Of a stretch of DNA of 64,000 nucleotides, positions 16,536 to 24,632 are shown one piece after another. Each line of letters starts with the position of its first letter. Position 1 is the stretch's first letter. The notes beneath the pieces were generated by a model, which made no database searches, had not been told where the DNA came from, and worked only from the letters and a program-made list of their open reading frames with translations. Both the position numbers and the translations under genes were made by a program. Origin of the DNA: Aminobacter aminovorans (GTDB taxonomy: Bacteria > Pseudomonadota > Alphaproteobacteria > Rhizobiales > Rhizobiaceae); contig NZ_UFSM01000001.1 in NCBI RefSeq assembly GCF_900445235.1, positions 124,001 to 188,000 on the forward strand, written 5' to 3'.

Positions 16536-18005
16536 TCAGAACCTGCCGCTAGCTCCATTGGCGGCATGGAAGGGCGCGCGCCGGTCGTACCAGGGGCGTG
16601 CCCGTTCAAGCGATGCCGCGAGTTCGATCAGCGTGGCCTCGCCGGCCGGCGGAGCGACAAGCTGGACACCAAGCGGCAGGCCCGAGCGGTCCATGCCGAG
16701 CGGCAGCGACAAGGCCGGCTGTCCCGAGACGTTGAACGGCATCATGTAGACCGTGTCCTCGCCCATCGCCGCGGCGTCATAGGCGTCGATGTCCTTGGAC
16801 ATGTCGTAATAGCCGAGCGGGCGTGTACCCTGCGGCAAGACCGGCAGCAGCACGACGTCGTAGCGCGAGGTCAGCGTGGCAATGTGGCGGGAATGCCGGC
16901 GCATCGCCTCGATGTCGCGGCTGTGCTGGATGGCGCTGGTCGCCCGACCGCGTTCGATCGTCGTCCAGATCGTCGTTGACATGTCGGACGGCTTGTTGGA
17001 AACGCCCCGCGCCCGGGCATGATCGTCGAACTGAGCCGCGGTCTGGACCCGGATCATCCCCGTATAGGCCCGCCACAAGCCTTCGAAATCATAGTCGAAA
17101 TCGAAAGGCTCGACCTCGTGCCCGAGCGCGCCGCAGAGCCGCGCCGCATCGCAGACCGCCTCGTCGACGACTGCGCTGTTGGCATCGCCGCGTGGGTTGT
17201 TGAGGCTGAAGCCGATGCGCAGACGCCGGTTGACCGGAGCTGTGTTGTCGAGGAACGAGGGGCGCTCCCTGATGTAATAGGGCTCACCCGGATAGCCGCC
17301 CTGCAACGCGTCGAGCATGGCCGCGCTGTCGCGCACGGTCTTCGATACGCATGAGGACTGTCCGCCGCCGAACCAGAAGTCGGCCGCCTCGGGTCCCGGC
17401 GAAATCCGGCCGCGCGACGGCTTGAGACCGACGAGCCCGTTGATTGCTGCCGGCACGCGGGTGGAACCCGCGCCGTCGCCGGCGTCGGCCAGTGGAAGAT
17501 ATCCCGCCGCGACCGCCACTGCCGCCCCGCCGCTCGAACCGCCTGGCGTCCTGTCGAAGGCCCAGGGGTTTCGCGCCGGGCCATGCATCGGCGACTCTGT
17601 GGTCAGCGACCAGCCCCATTCCGGCGCGTTGGTCTTGCCGAGCAGGATGAATCCGGCGTTCTTGGTCCGCTGGGTGATCAGCGAATCCGACTGGGAAACA
17701 GTGCCGGCGAAGGACGAGATGCTGTTTGTCGAGGGAATGCCGGCCCATGAGGTATGCAGGTCCTTGGCCAGATAGGGCACGCCGGCAAAGGGTCCGGCGG
17801 GCGGCGCGGTCTCGGCAAGGGCGAGCGCCTGCTCGAAACAGCGGATGACGACGGCATTCAGCACCCCGTCGAGCGCTTCGATGCGGGCGATCGACGTTTC
17901 AACGAGTTCGCGGGAGCTGACCTCGCGGCGGCGCACCAGATCGGCAAGGCCGAGCGCGTCGTAGTCGTCGAACTCCTTGAACGGCCCGATAGGCGAGCGC
18001 GACAT
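16536..18005 (-). CDS. Amidase (amidase-signature family)
   Basis: 489-aa hydrolase of amide bonds. The Ser-cisSer-Lys triad is visible: Lys in PYLAKDLHTS (about residue 80), cis-Ser in TPGGSSGGAAVAVAAG (about 155), nucleophile Ser in DGAGSTRVPAAINGLVGLKP (about 181). The C-terminal half holds MPFNVSGQPALSLPLGMDRS as in AtzF/GatA-type amidases. GGAGA seven bases before ATG 18005. Last gene of the leftward operon, 12 bases after the isomerase-like gene. A role in releasing an acyl or carbamoyl group from the imported compound is inference. Confidence 0.93.
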   Translation of the reverse strand: MSRSPIGPFKEFDDYDALGLADLVRRREVSSRELVETSIARIEALDGVLNAVVIRCFEQALALAETAPPAGPFAGVPYLAKDLHTSWAGIPSTNSISSFAGTVSQSDSLITQRTKNAGFILLGKTNAPEWGWSLTTESPMHGPARNPWAFDRTPGGSSGGAAVAVAAGYLPLADAGDGAGSTRVPAAINGLVGLKPSRGRISPGPEAADFWFGGGQSSCVSKTVRDSAAMLDALQGGYPGEPYYIRERPSFLDNTAPVNRRLRIGFSLNNPRGDANSAVVDEAVCDAARLCGALGHEVEPFDFDYDFEGLWRAYTGMIRVQTAAQFDDHARARGVSNKPSDMSTTIWTTIERGRATSAIQHSRDIEAMRRHSRHIATLTSRYDVVLLPVLPQGTRPLGYYDMSKDIDAYDAAAMGEDTVYMMPFNVSGQPALSLPLGMDRSGLPLGVQLVAPPAGEATLIELAASLERARPWYDRRAPFHAANGASGRF

Positions 18006-18017
18006 GGGCGTCTCCGT

Positions 18018-18845
18018 TCAGATGCCGAGCCCGCGCAGGAAGGCGCGGCTGTCGCGGATGACATCATCAGCCGGGATCTCCCAACCGAACAGGTGCGATT
18101 CATATTCGACCGAGGCGGAACCAGCGTAGCCAAGGCGCCTCAAGGTGTCGGTGACGGCCTTCAGGTCGACCTCGCCGGTGCCGAGCGGCACGCATTTGAA
18201 GTCGGGGTAGAGTCCGACCGAATCCTTGACGTGGAAGTTGCTGATGCGGTCGAACAGCAGTTCCGCCGCCCTGACCGGATCCTCGCCGCGGAGCTGGAAA
18301 TGGGTCGGATCGAAAGCGACGCGGACATCGGAGCCGGGGATCGCCCGGAACAGGTCGAGATATTCGTCGGCCTTGGCGACGATGTGCATCGAGCAGCCCT
18401 CGATGCCGAACTTGACGCCTCGATCCCTGGCGTGGTCGCAAACCTCTTCCAGTGCCGCCGCCAGGTACTTTCGCGCCGTAGCTATGTCGATGCCGCCGAA
18501 GGCGCGACCGGTGAAGACCCAGACGACTGGAGCGCCGATGTCGCGCGCCAGGTCCACCGATGCCTTGAGATAGTCGATGCCGGCGCGGCGTTCCTCAGCG
18601 GTCTCCTTGGCGAGATGCAGGCAGGCGCTCAATGCCGAGATGCTCATGCCGGCATCCGATATGGCTCGGGCGACATCCGCTCGGCCGGCGGCATCGAGCG
18701 ACGGCGTCACATGCGGCACGAAGCCGTTGCTCCACAGGTCGCCATTGAGCTCGACCGAGCTGTAGCCGGCCTGCGACAGCTTGCCCGCCAACTCAGTGAC
18801 GGGCAGCTGGTGCAGGAAGGTGCTGTAGAAGCCGGCGCTGATCAT
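18018..18845 (-). CDS. Sugar phosphate isomerase/epimerase-like TIM barrel protein
   Basis: 275 aa of the AP-endonuclease-2/xylose-isomerase-like TIM barrel superfamily. Metal-site segments typical of this family are present: KFGIEGCSMHIV (Glu), VRVAFDPTHFQLRGEDP (Asp, His), ISNFHVKDS (His, Asp) and SASVEYESHLFGWE (Glu). ATG 18843-18845 overlaps the stop of the upstream dehydrogenase gene (ATGA). It likely isomerises or dehydrates a keto-sugar produced by the neighbouring dehydrogenase; substrate unknown. Confidence 0.88.
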   Translation of the reverse strand: MISAGFYSTFLHQLPVTELAGKLSQAGYSSVELNGDLWSNGFVPHVTPSLDAAGRADVARAISDAGMSISALSACLHLAKETAEERRAGIDYLKASVDLARDIGAPVVWVFTGRAFGGIDIATARKYLAAALEEVCDHARDRGVKFGIEGCSMHIVAKADEYLDLFRAIPGSDVRVAFDPTHFQLRGEDPVRAAELLFDRISNFHVKDSVGLYPDFKCVPLGTGEVDLKAVTDTLRRLGYAGSASVEYESHLFGWEIPADDVIRDSRAFLRGLGI

Positions 18846-20017
18846 GACCGGCCCGCCTTGGCATCGGAGCCGTGGCCCTCGAAATCGGGAAATGCGAAGG
18901 GCGCGTTGTCGGCCAAAGGCAGCGACACCCAGGCGCGGGCAATCTGCGAGCTGTAGGCGGCATGGACCAGCTCGGTGGCGCGGGCGCCGTCGAAGCCTGT
19001 GGCGCCGATACCGTCGCGGGTGCCGGAGAGGATTTCCTCGGCCATGCCGGCGAGCTGCTCGGCATAGGTGTCCCATTCGTTGCGCGGCGGCCAGATCGAC
19101 AGCCAGCCATCCCAGGCATGGCGGTTCTGCTTGGAGCGCGCGGTCGGATAGACGGCCTTGCGGATCGGCTCCGGCAGCTCGTTCATCGGCACGGTGGTGT
19201 TGATGGCGAGCGGCACGTCGAAGAAGGGCGAGCCGGCATTGGTCCAGAACGACAGCGAGCCCTTGGTGCCGTAGAGTTCGGTGGCGTCGCCGAGCACCGG
19301 CGAATAGCGGTCGGCAATGAAGGAACCGCGCGCGCCCTTGTTGGTACGCACCATCAGATGGACGTTGTCGTCGACGACGGGCGGGATGACGCAATGGCTG
19401 ACATCGGCCACGACCTCGGCATAGTCGTCGTCGAGCAGGTAACGCAGCATGTCGAAGCGGTGGATCAGGTTGTCGTTGGTGGTGGCGCCGCCCGACCGTT
19501 CGAGATCCCAGCGGAAGTTGCTGCCGTCGACCCAGTTGTCCCATTTCGCCGAGAACACCGTGCGGAAGGAAAACACCTCGCCGATCAGGCCGGCCTCGAT
19601 GGCGAGCTTGGCCATGCGGATCTGGTTGAGGTAGCGCTGGTTGAAACCGGTCTTGAGCACGATCTTGTGCTCTTCGGCGATCCTGGCCATGGCGATCGCG
19701 TCGGGATAGGTGACGGCCAGCGGCTTCTCGCACAGCACATGCTTGCCGGCACGGGCGCAGGCCTCGAAGTCGCGGCGATGCAGGTTGTTGGGCGTCGCCA
19801 TGATGACGATGTCGACGGACGGGTCGGCGAGCATCTTGTCCAGGCTGGTGTAGATGTTGGCGCCGCCATAGGCGTCGGCCAGCGTCCGGGCGCGCGCCTC
19901 ATCGATGTCGCACACCGCGGCGAGCCTGGTCGAGGCACCAGCCGCCACGGCCGGCGCATGGCCGTCGTGGACAATATTTCCGGCCCCGTAGAGCCCCACT
20001 CCCAATTGACGTGACAT
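18842..20017 (-). CDS. Gfo/Idh/MocA-family oxidoreductase
   Basis: 391-aa NAD(P)-dependent sugar or inositol-type dehydrogenase. N-terminal Rossmann motif GVGLYGAGNIVHDGH, the family signature HVLCEKPLAVTYPDA (Lys of EKP at about residue 98), TGFNQRYLNQ, and a C-terminal beta-sheet domain from VFSFRTVFSAKWDNW, with the conserved catalytic-type segment TNDNLIHRFDMLRYL (Asp and His). GGAAGAAC before ATG 20017. Second-last coupled pair of the operon; it probably oxidises a ring hydroxyl of the imported sugar-like compound. Confidence 0.92.
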   Translation of the reverse strand: MSRQLGVGLYGAGNIVHDGHAPAVAAGASTRLAAVCDIDEARARTLADAYGGANIYTSLDKMLADPSVDIVIMATPNNLHRRDFEACARAGKHVLCEKPLAVTYPDAIAMARIAEEHKIVLKTGFNQRYLNQIRMAKLAIEAGLIGEVFSFRTVFSAKWDNWVDGSNFRWDLERSGGATTNDNLIHRFDMLRYLLDDDYAEVVADVSHCVIPPVVDDNVHLMVRTNKGARGSFIADRYSPVLGDATELYGTKGSLSFWTNAGSPFFDVPLAINTTVPMNELPEPIRKAVYPTARSKQNRHAWDGWLSIWPPRNEWDTYAEQLAGMAEEILSGTRDGIGATGFDGARATELVHAAYSSQIARAWVSLPLADNAPFAFPDFEGHGSDAKAGRS

Positions 20018-20124
20018 GGCAGTTCTTCCGTTTTCTCTGGCCGCAGGCCGGCATTCCCGCTCGACAGGTCGAGCAAGCGCTTGCCGGTTCGGACCGGGTT
20101 TTCAGTTGAGGTTTGGCGCGGCGC

Positions 20125-20475
20125 TCAACGCGCCGCGATGACGGCGATTTCGACCAGGTTCTTCGGCCGCGCCAGCGGCGAGCCAACTGTTGCCCTCACC
20201 GGCGTATTGCCCTTGGCGACCCAGGCATCCCAGACGGCATTCATCTCCTCGAAGTTGGCGACGTCGGTGAGCCAGATGTTGGCCGACAGGATCTTCGACT
20301 TGTCGGTGCCGGCCTCAGTGAGATAGGTGTCGATCTTGTCGAGGATCTGCCGGGTCTGCTCGGCGACCGACGGCACCGGGTCGGTGGCCGTCTGGCCGGC
20401 GAGATAGACAGTGTCGCCGTGGATGACGATCTGCGACATGCGCTCGCCCTGGCGCAGCCGTTCAATCTTGCTCAT
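20125..20475 (-). CDS. RidA-family protein
   Basis: 116-aa cytoplasmic YjgF/UK114-family protein: VYLAGQTATDPVPS, QTRQILDKIDTYLTEAGTDK, IWLTDVANFEEMNAVWDAW and GNTPVRATVGSPLARPKNLV; the Arg of PVRATV matches the substrate-carboxylate Arg of RidA. Its start overlaps the aldolase stop by four bases. In amino-compound catabolism such proteins hydrolyse reactive enamine or imine intermediates, which suggests a nitrogenous substrate for this operon. Confidence 0.92.
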   Translation of the reverse strand: MSKIERLRQGERMSQIVIHGDTVYLAGQTATDPVPSVAEQTRQILDKIDTYLTEAGTDKSKILSANIWLTDVANFEEMNAVWDAWVAKGNTPVRATVGSPLARPKNLVEIAVIAAR

Positions 20476-21164
20476 GTGTTGCTCTCTTTCATTATGTGCC
20501 GGAAGTCGTTGGCTCCGGTGATCAGGAAGTTGTTGGCGTGCTCGTAGAGGAAGCGGCAGCCGCCGCGGACGAAGGCGGCGACCGTGTCGCGCGTCACCAG
20601 CGTGCCCGGCACCTTGCCTGCGGCGCGAATCCTTGCGGCGCAGTCGAGGACGAGCCGCTTGACGTCGGGATGATGGGTCTGGCCGTTCAGGCCCATCGAG
20701 TGCGACAGGTCGTTGGGGCCCATGAAGAACACGTCGACGCCTTCGACAGCGACGATGGCGTCGAGGTTGTCGACCGCTTCAAGGGACTCGATCATCGCCA
20801 CCACCACGGTATCGCCATGGTTCTGCGGTCGGGCCCGGCGCACGGCCGCAACGATGCTGCGGGCGCTGTCGGCATCATCGACATGCGGCACGATCAGGCC
20901 GCCGGCGCCGGCATCGAGGTAACGCGTGAGCAGATGGTCGAGATTGGCTTCCGGCCGGACGATGGACTGCAGGCCGGCGGCACGCGCCGCGCGGCACATG
21001 TCCTGCACGGTCTGGATCGAGGCCGTGCCATGCTCGCAATCGATGAACACGCCGTCGACGCCGAGGCGGCCGAGAAACTCGGTCAGCGCCGGCGACGGAT
21101 GGTCGGGATTGACGACGACGACGGGTTCGTCCCGCTGCAGACGCTGTTTGAACAGATTTACCAT
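20472..21164 (-). CDS. HpcH/HpaI-family aldolase
   Basis: 230-aa class II pyruvate-type aldolase of the HpcH/HpaI (citrate-lyase beta superfamily) fold. FIDCEHGTASIQTV, IVRPEANLDHLLTRYLDAGA, GLIVPHVDDADSARSIV, VVAMIESLEAVDNLDAI and FFMGPNDLSHSMGL carry the usual Arg, Glu and Asp metal ligands and Pro-Asn-Asp-Leu signature. Start at ATG 21162-21164; the family is normally about 250 aa. It would cleave a 2-keto-3-deoxy acid to pyruvate plus an aldehyde as the final carbon step. Confidence 0.92.
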   Translation of the reverse strand: MVNLFKQRLQRDEPVVVVNPDHPSPALTEFLGRLGVDGVFIDCEHGTASIQTVQDMCRAARAAGLQSIVRPEANLDHLLTRYLDAGAGGLIVPHVDDADSARSIVAAVRRARPQNHGDTVVVAMIESLEAVDNLDAIVAVEGVDVFFMGPNDLSHSMGLNGQTHHPDVKRLVLDCAARIRAAGKVPGTLVTRDTVAAFVRGGCRFLYEHANNFLITGANDFRHIMKESNT

Positions 21165-21174
21165 GATGCGCCCC

Positions 21175-22170
21175 TCAGCCGATGGCGATGGAAAAGACAT
21201 GGCCGATGCCACGGGGAAGCGGATGCGCACGCCAGCTGTCGCCGGCATCGTCGCTCAGGAAAACGTGGCCGAACTTGTCCGAGCAGACGAGCCGCTTCGG
21301 GTCGGTCGGGTCGACAGCCATGGCAAAGACTGTGCTCTTCAGGGGCGCGCCGAGATCAAGGCGCTGGAAGCTCGCGCCGCCATCTGTAGAACGGAAGAAG
21401 TCGCCGAGGTCACCGTCGAAGTCGTTGCCGGCGCCGAGGTAGATCGTGTCAGCCGGGCCCTGGCCGAGGACGCGGCAATAGGAGCCCTTTTCGCGTAGCG
21501 CCGGCACCGGCAGCTTGTGCCAGCGGCAACCATTGTCACGGCTCTGGAAAGCGCCGACACGTGTCGTCACCGACACATTGCCCTCCGCATCAACAAGCAC
21601 CGAGTGCAGGTCGACGGCATCCTCGACGACATAGAGCCCGTCGAGCGCCTGGCGCCAGCTGCGGCCGCCGTCGTCCGACATGATCAGGCCGCCGATCTCG
21701 ATGCTGGCGTAGATCCTGTCGGCATTGGTGGGGTCGACTGCAATGCGGGTGATGCGCCTTGGCATGCCGGCCGTGATGTCGGGGTAGCCGACCGAGACGT
21801 CGAGGTTGCGCCAGCTGCGGCCATTGTCGGTCGACTTGAAGATCGCCGTCGGCTCGTAGCCGGCGAACAGCGTATCCGGCTCATGCGGATGACGGGTCAG
21901 CGACCACACCACGAACTCCGGCTTCGGCGCGTCGAGCCGGGACCAGCTGTCGCCATGGTCGGCGCTGTGGAAAATGCCGTCCTGCGTGGCGGCGAAAACT
22001 TCGCCCGGACGCCCGGGATCGGCGAGCAGTGCGAATGTCTGCGGTACTGCGGGAAAGCCTTTCTCGATCCGCTCCCAGACGCCGCCATCGCGGCTGCGCA
22101 GCAGGCCTGAACTCATGAAGCGGCCGGGATCGGTGTCGCCGGCGAGCCCGGCATAAAGGGTGATGGTCAT
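21175..22170 (-). CDS. Asp-box (BNR repeat) beta-propeller, sialidase/Ycf48-like
   Basis: 331 aa, no signal peptide. Seven Asp-box motifs of the type S-x-D-x-G-x-x-W occur at regular spacing (SRDGGVWE, SADHGDSW, STDNGRSW, SDDGGRSW, SRDNGCRW, STDGGASF, SDDAGDSW), predicting a seven-bladed propeller. Start ATG 22168-22170 follows the cupin stop by 29 bases; the ribosome site is weak. No sialidase arginine triad is evident, so catalytic activity is open: it may be a lyase, lactonase or binding protein. Its place in the operon suggests action on the imported sugar derivative. Confidence 0.85.
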   Translation of the reverse strand: MTITLYAGLAGDTDPGRFMSSGLLRSRDGGVWERIEKGFPAVPQTFALLADPGRPGEVFAATQDGIFHSADHGDSWSRLDAPKPEFVVWSLTRHPHEPDTLFAGYEPTAIFKSTDNGRSWRNLDVSVGYPDITAGMPRRITRIAVDPTNADRIYASIEIGGLIMSDDGGRSWRQALDGLYVVEDAVDLHSVLVDAEGNVSVTTRVGAFQSRDNGCRWHKLPVPALREKGSYCRVLGQGPADTIYLGAGNDFDGDLGDFFRSTDGGASFQRLDLGAPLKSTVFAMAVDPTDPKRLVCSDKFGHVFLSDDAGDSWRAHPLPRGIGHVFSIAIG

Positions 22171-22199
22171 TGTCGTGGTCGCAGCCTGGGTGAAAGGGG

Positions 22200-22595
22200 T
22201 CAGTAGCTTTCCGGGTCGGTCGAATAGTCGACGACGGGCGCGTCCTTGACACCGAAGGCCATGGCGAGCGCACGGATGCCGTTGTGCTCGTGCGCCGGCT
22301 TGATCGAGTGCCGCGCATTGGGCGGAATCTTGACCAGGTCTCCGGGGCCGATCTCGCGGGTCTCGTCCTCGATGGTCATCAGCGCCCGGCCGGAGAGCAT
22401 GAAATAGAACTCGTAGGTGGGGTGGTGGTGGGTGTTGACCTCTCCGCCGGCGCGGATCTCGAACTCGCTGATCAGTTCGAGATGGCCGCCCAGCGTCTCG
22501 TCCCGCATCTCGCGCGGCGGCACCAGCCACCACACCGGCGTGGTGCCCTGGTGCTCGAGTGTCGGTCGCGTGAAATCGCTCGAGCGGATGTCCAT
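22200..22595 (-). CDS. Cupin-domain protein
   Basis: 131-aa single cupin barrel. Metal-site motif 1 is EVNTHHHPTYEFYFMLSGRA (His-His-His and Glu) and motif 2 is GDLVKIPPNARHSIKPAHEH. Probably a metal-dependent isomerase or dioxygenase-like protein, or a sensor. First gene of the leftward catabolic operon, preceded at 22701-22726 by the operator sequence shared with the importer operon. Confidence 0.88.
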   Translation of the reverse strand: MDIRSSDFTRPTLEHQGTTPVWWLVPPREMRDETLGGHLELISEFEIRAGGEVNTHHHPTYEFYFMLSGRALMTIEDETREIGPGDLVKIPPNARHSIKPAHEHNGIRALAMAFGVKDAPVVDYSTDPESY

Positions 22596-22700
22596 CGGAG
22601 CGCTCCTTTAGCCGGCCAATGCTGATCTTTTTGTCTGGGCCTCAAGGCCCTGCGATGGACCGGACCTTACGAACGGCCCTCGGCGCTGGCCAGAAATGGG

Positions 22701-22726
22701 TTATCGCCAACTTTATTGATAAGCCG
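22701..22726. promoter_or_regulatory. Operator candidate upstream of the cupin-led catabolic operon
   Basis: TTATTGATAAGCCG at 22713-22726 matches TTATCGATAAGCCG at 10680-10693 in 13 of 14 positions, and a half-site TTATCG lies 12 bases before it, the same 12-base period as at the other site. It is 106-131 bases upstream of the cupin ATG. Confidence 0.55.
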
Positions 22727-22860
22727 CAGCGCGCTCGGGCGAACGTCGAAAGCGGTCAGCCGAGCCTCCGATTTCCCTGCGCCGCAGCCCTTTCGATGGC
22801 GCTTCGTCCTCGACGCATGAATTCTGGTGTGTCATTCTCATGTTTCTTTGGCGCTTTTCT

Positions 22861-22875
22861 TGATTAAAGAAGTCA
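22861..22875. promoter_or_regulatory. Iron-responsive operator (RirA-type IRO) before exbB
   Basis: TGATTAAAGAAGTCA fits the rhizobial IRO rule TGA-N9-TCA, with the symmetry extended one base each side (TTGA...TCAA). It lies 66 bases before the exbB start, as expected for repression of TonB-system genes by RirA under iron sufficiency. Confidence 0.65.
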
Positions 22876-22941
22876 ACAATGTTAGAGGCCCGGCAAGATA
22901 CCTGCCTTTGAGTCATTTGCGTGCGATCGGAGACCGCGGAC

Positions 22942-24159
22942 ATGAGAAGCATCTGGGGCATCACAAGCACCGGGACGGCTTTCGGGTCGCAAGCTCAGTA
23001 TCGGTCCGGACGCATCATGGCAGCGGCGCTGTGCATCACTCTGAGCGCGGGCGCGGCTTTCGCCCAGCAGACCGCGCCGACTGAGGTGGAGCCCACAGCA
23101 CCCGCAACGAGCGCTCCAACGGCTCCGGCAAATCCGACGGCAGCCGTCGCCACGCCGACCGCCCAGCCAGCAGCGCAGGCAGCGCCCGGCGACGCTCCCA
23201 ATGCGGCCGCCCCCGCAGCCGAAGCAACGCAGCCACGTATCAACGCCCTGCCGCAGCCAGGCACCAACGTCGCACCACAACCGGACCAGGCTGCCCGTGA
23301 GCCGACAGTCGCACCGGCGGCCACGGCGCCCGCAACCGGGCAGCCTGCTGCGTCCGCGCCGATCGACACGACCGTCGGTGCACCTGCCGGCACGGACGTT
23401 CCCAAGAGCCTGTTGCCGCACGACCTCTCGCCCTGGGGCATGTTCATGGCCGCCGACTGGGTGGTCAAAGGCGTGATGATCGGCCTTGCCTTCGCCTCGC
23501 TGATCACCTGGACCGTGTGGCTGGCCAAATCACTCGAGATCGCCGCCAGCAAGGCGCGGCTGAAAAAGGCGCTGCGCGGTATCCTGCACGCCCGCAGGCT
23601 CGCCGACGCCTCGCAGGCGCTCGGCGAACGCGCCGGCATCGGCGGCGTACTTGTTCGCGCCGCCGTCGACGAGCTCGAGATGTCGGGCCACGAATTCGGC
23701 CATGCCGACGCCTCCGGTATCAAGGAGCGCGTCGAGTCCAGGCTGATGCGCATTCAGGCGCAGGCCGGCCGCCGCCTCAGCCGCGGCACCGGCGTGCTCG
23801 CCACGATCGGCTCGACGGCACCCTTCGTCGGCCTGTTCGGCACCGTTTGGGGCATCATGAACTCGTTCATCGGCATCTCGGAATCGCAGACGACCAACCT
23901 CGCTGTCGTCGCTCCCGGCATCGCCGAAGCGCTTCTCGCAACCGCCGTCGGCCTGATCGCCGCCATTCCGGCGGTGGTGATCTACAACGTCTTCGCACGT
24001 TCGATCACCGGTTACCGCCAGGGCCTGGCCGACGCCGCAGCAGGCGTGCAGCGCCTGGTCAGCCGCGATCTCGATCGCCAGCCACAGCGCAGTGAGCGCT
24101 TGCCGGCCAATGAAGCCATGCGCGGCAACGGGCGTGGCGCGCCCGCCGTCGCTGTCTAG
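22942..24159 (+). CDS. exbB: TonB-system biopolymer transport protein ExbB
   Basis: 405 aa. A signal-like hydrophobic segment (MAAALCITLSAGAAFAQQ) is followed by about 120 residues very rich in Ala, Pro, Thr and Gln, the extended leader of rhizobial ExbB. The MotA/TolQ/ExbB core starts near residue 150: first helix WVVKGVMIGLAFASLITWTV, and the paired helices GVLATIGSTAPFVGLFGTVW and LLATAVGLIAAIPAVVIYNV. With ExbD it forms the proton-driven motor for TonB. Start ATG 22942 is preferred over an in-frame GTG at 22921 because GGAG lies before it. First gene of exbB-exbD-tonB, behind an iron box. Confidence 0.93.
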   Translation: MRSIWGITSTGTAFGSQAQYRSGRIMAAALCITLSAGAAFAQQTAPTEVEPTAPATSAPTAPANPTAAVATPTAQPAAQAAPGDAPNAAAPAAEATQPRINALPQPGTNVAPQPDQAAREPTVAPAATAPATGQPAASAPIDTTVGAPAGTDVPKSLLPHDLSPWGMFMAADWVVKGVMIGLAFASLITWTVWLAKSLEIAASKARLKKALRGILHARRLADASQALGERAGIGGVLVRAAVDELEMSGHEFGHADASGIKERVESRLMRIQAQAGRRLSRGTGVLATIGSTAPFVGLFGTVWGIMNSFIGISESQTTNLAVVAPGIAEALLATAVGLIAAIPAVVIYNVFARSITGYRQGLADAAAGVQRLVSRDLDRQPQRSERLPANEAMRGNGRGAPAVAV

Positions 24160-24170
24160 GAGTCGGGACC

Positions 24171-24632
24171 ATGGCCGGCGGCATCAGACAATCCGTTGAC
24201 GAGGACGATCTCCAGGAAAACCACGAGATCAACGTGACGCCGTTCATCGACGTCATGCTGGTGCTCTTGATCATCTTCATGGTGGCAGCACCACTGGCCA
24301 CCGTCGACGTCAATGTCGACCTACCGGCCTCGACCGCGACCGCCACGCCGCGCCCGGAAGAACCGCTCTATGTGACGCTGAAGGAAGACCTCAGCATCTC
24401 GATCGGCCAGGACGCGGTTGCCCGCACCGCCTTCCAGCAGCAGCTCGATACCGCCGCCAAGGCCGACAAGGAAACCCGCATCTTCCTGCGCGCCGACCGC
24501 GGCGTCGACTATGGCGAGCTGATGGAAGTGATGAACCTGATGCGCGGCGCGGGCTACCTCAAGATAGCGCTCGTCGGGCTGGAGCAGGTGCAGGCCACTC
24601 CGCCTGCGGTCAGCGAGGGGCAGGTGCAATGA
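24171..24632 (+). CDS. exbD: TonB-system biopolymer transport protein ExbD
   Basis: 153 aa with one N-terminal membrane helix, EINVTPFIDVMLVLLIIFMV, containing the proton-path Asp, then a periplasmic domain ending GYLKIALVGLEQ. Lies 11 bases after exbB and overlaps tonB by four bases. Confidence 0.96.
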   Translation: MAGGIRQSVDEDDLQENHEINVTPFIDVMLVLLIIFMVAAPLATVDVNVDLPASTATATPRPEEPLYVTLKEDLSISIGQDAVARTAFQQQLDTAAKADKETRIFLRADRGVDYGELMEVMNLMRGAGYLKIALVGLEQVQATPPAVSEGQVQ

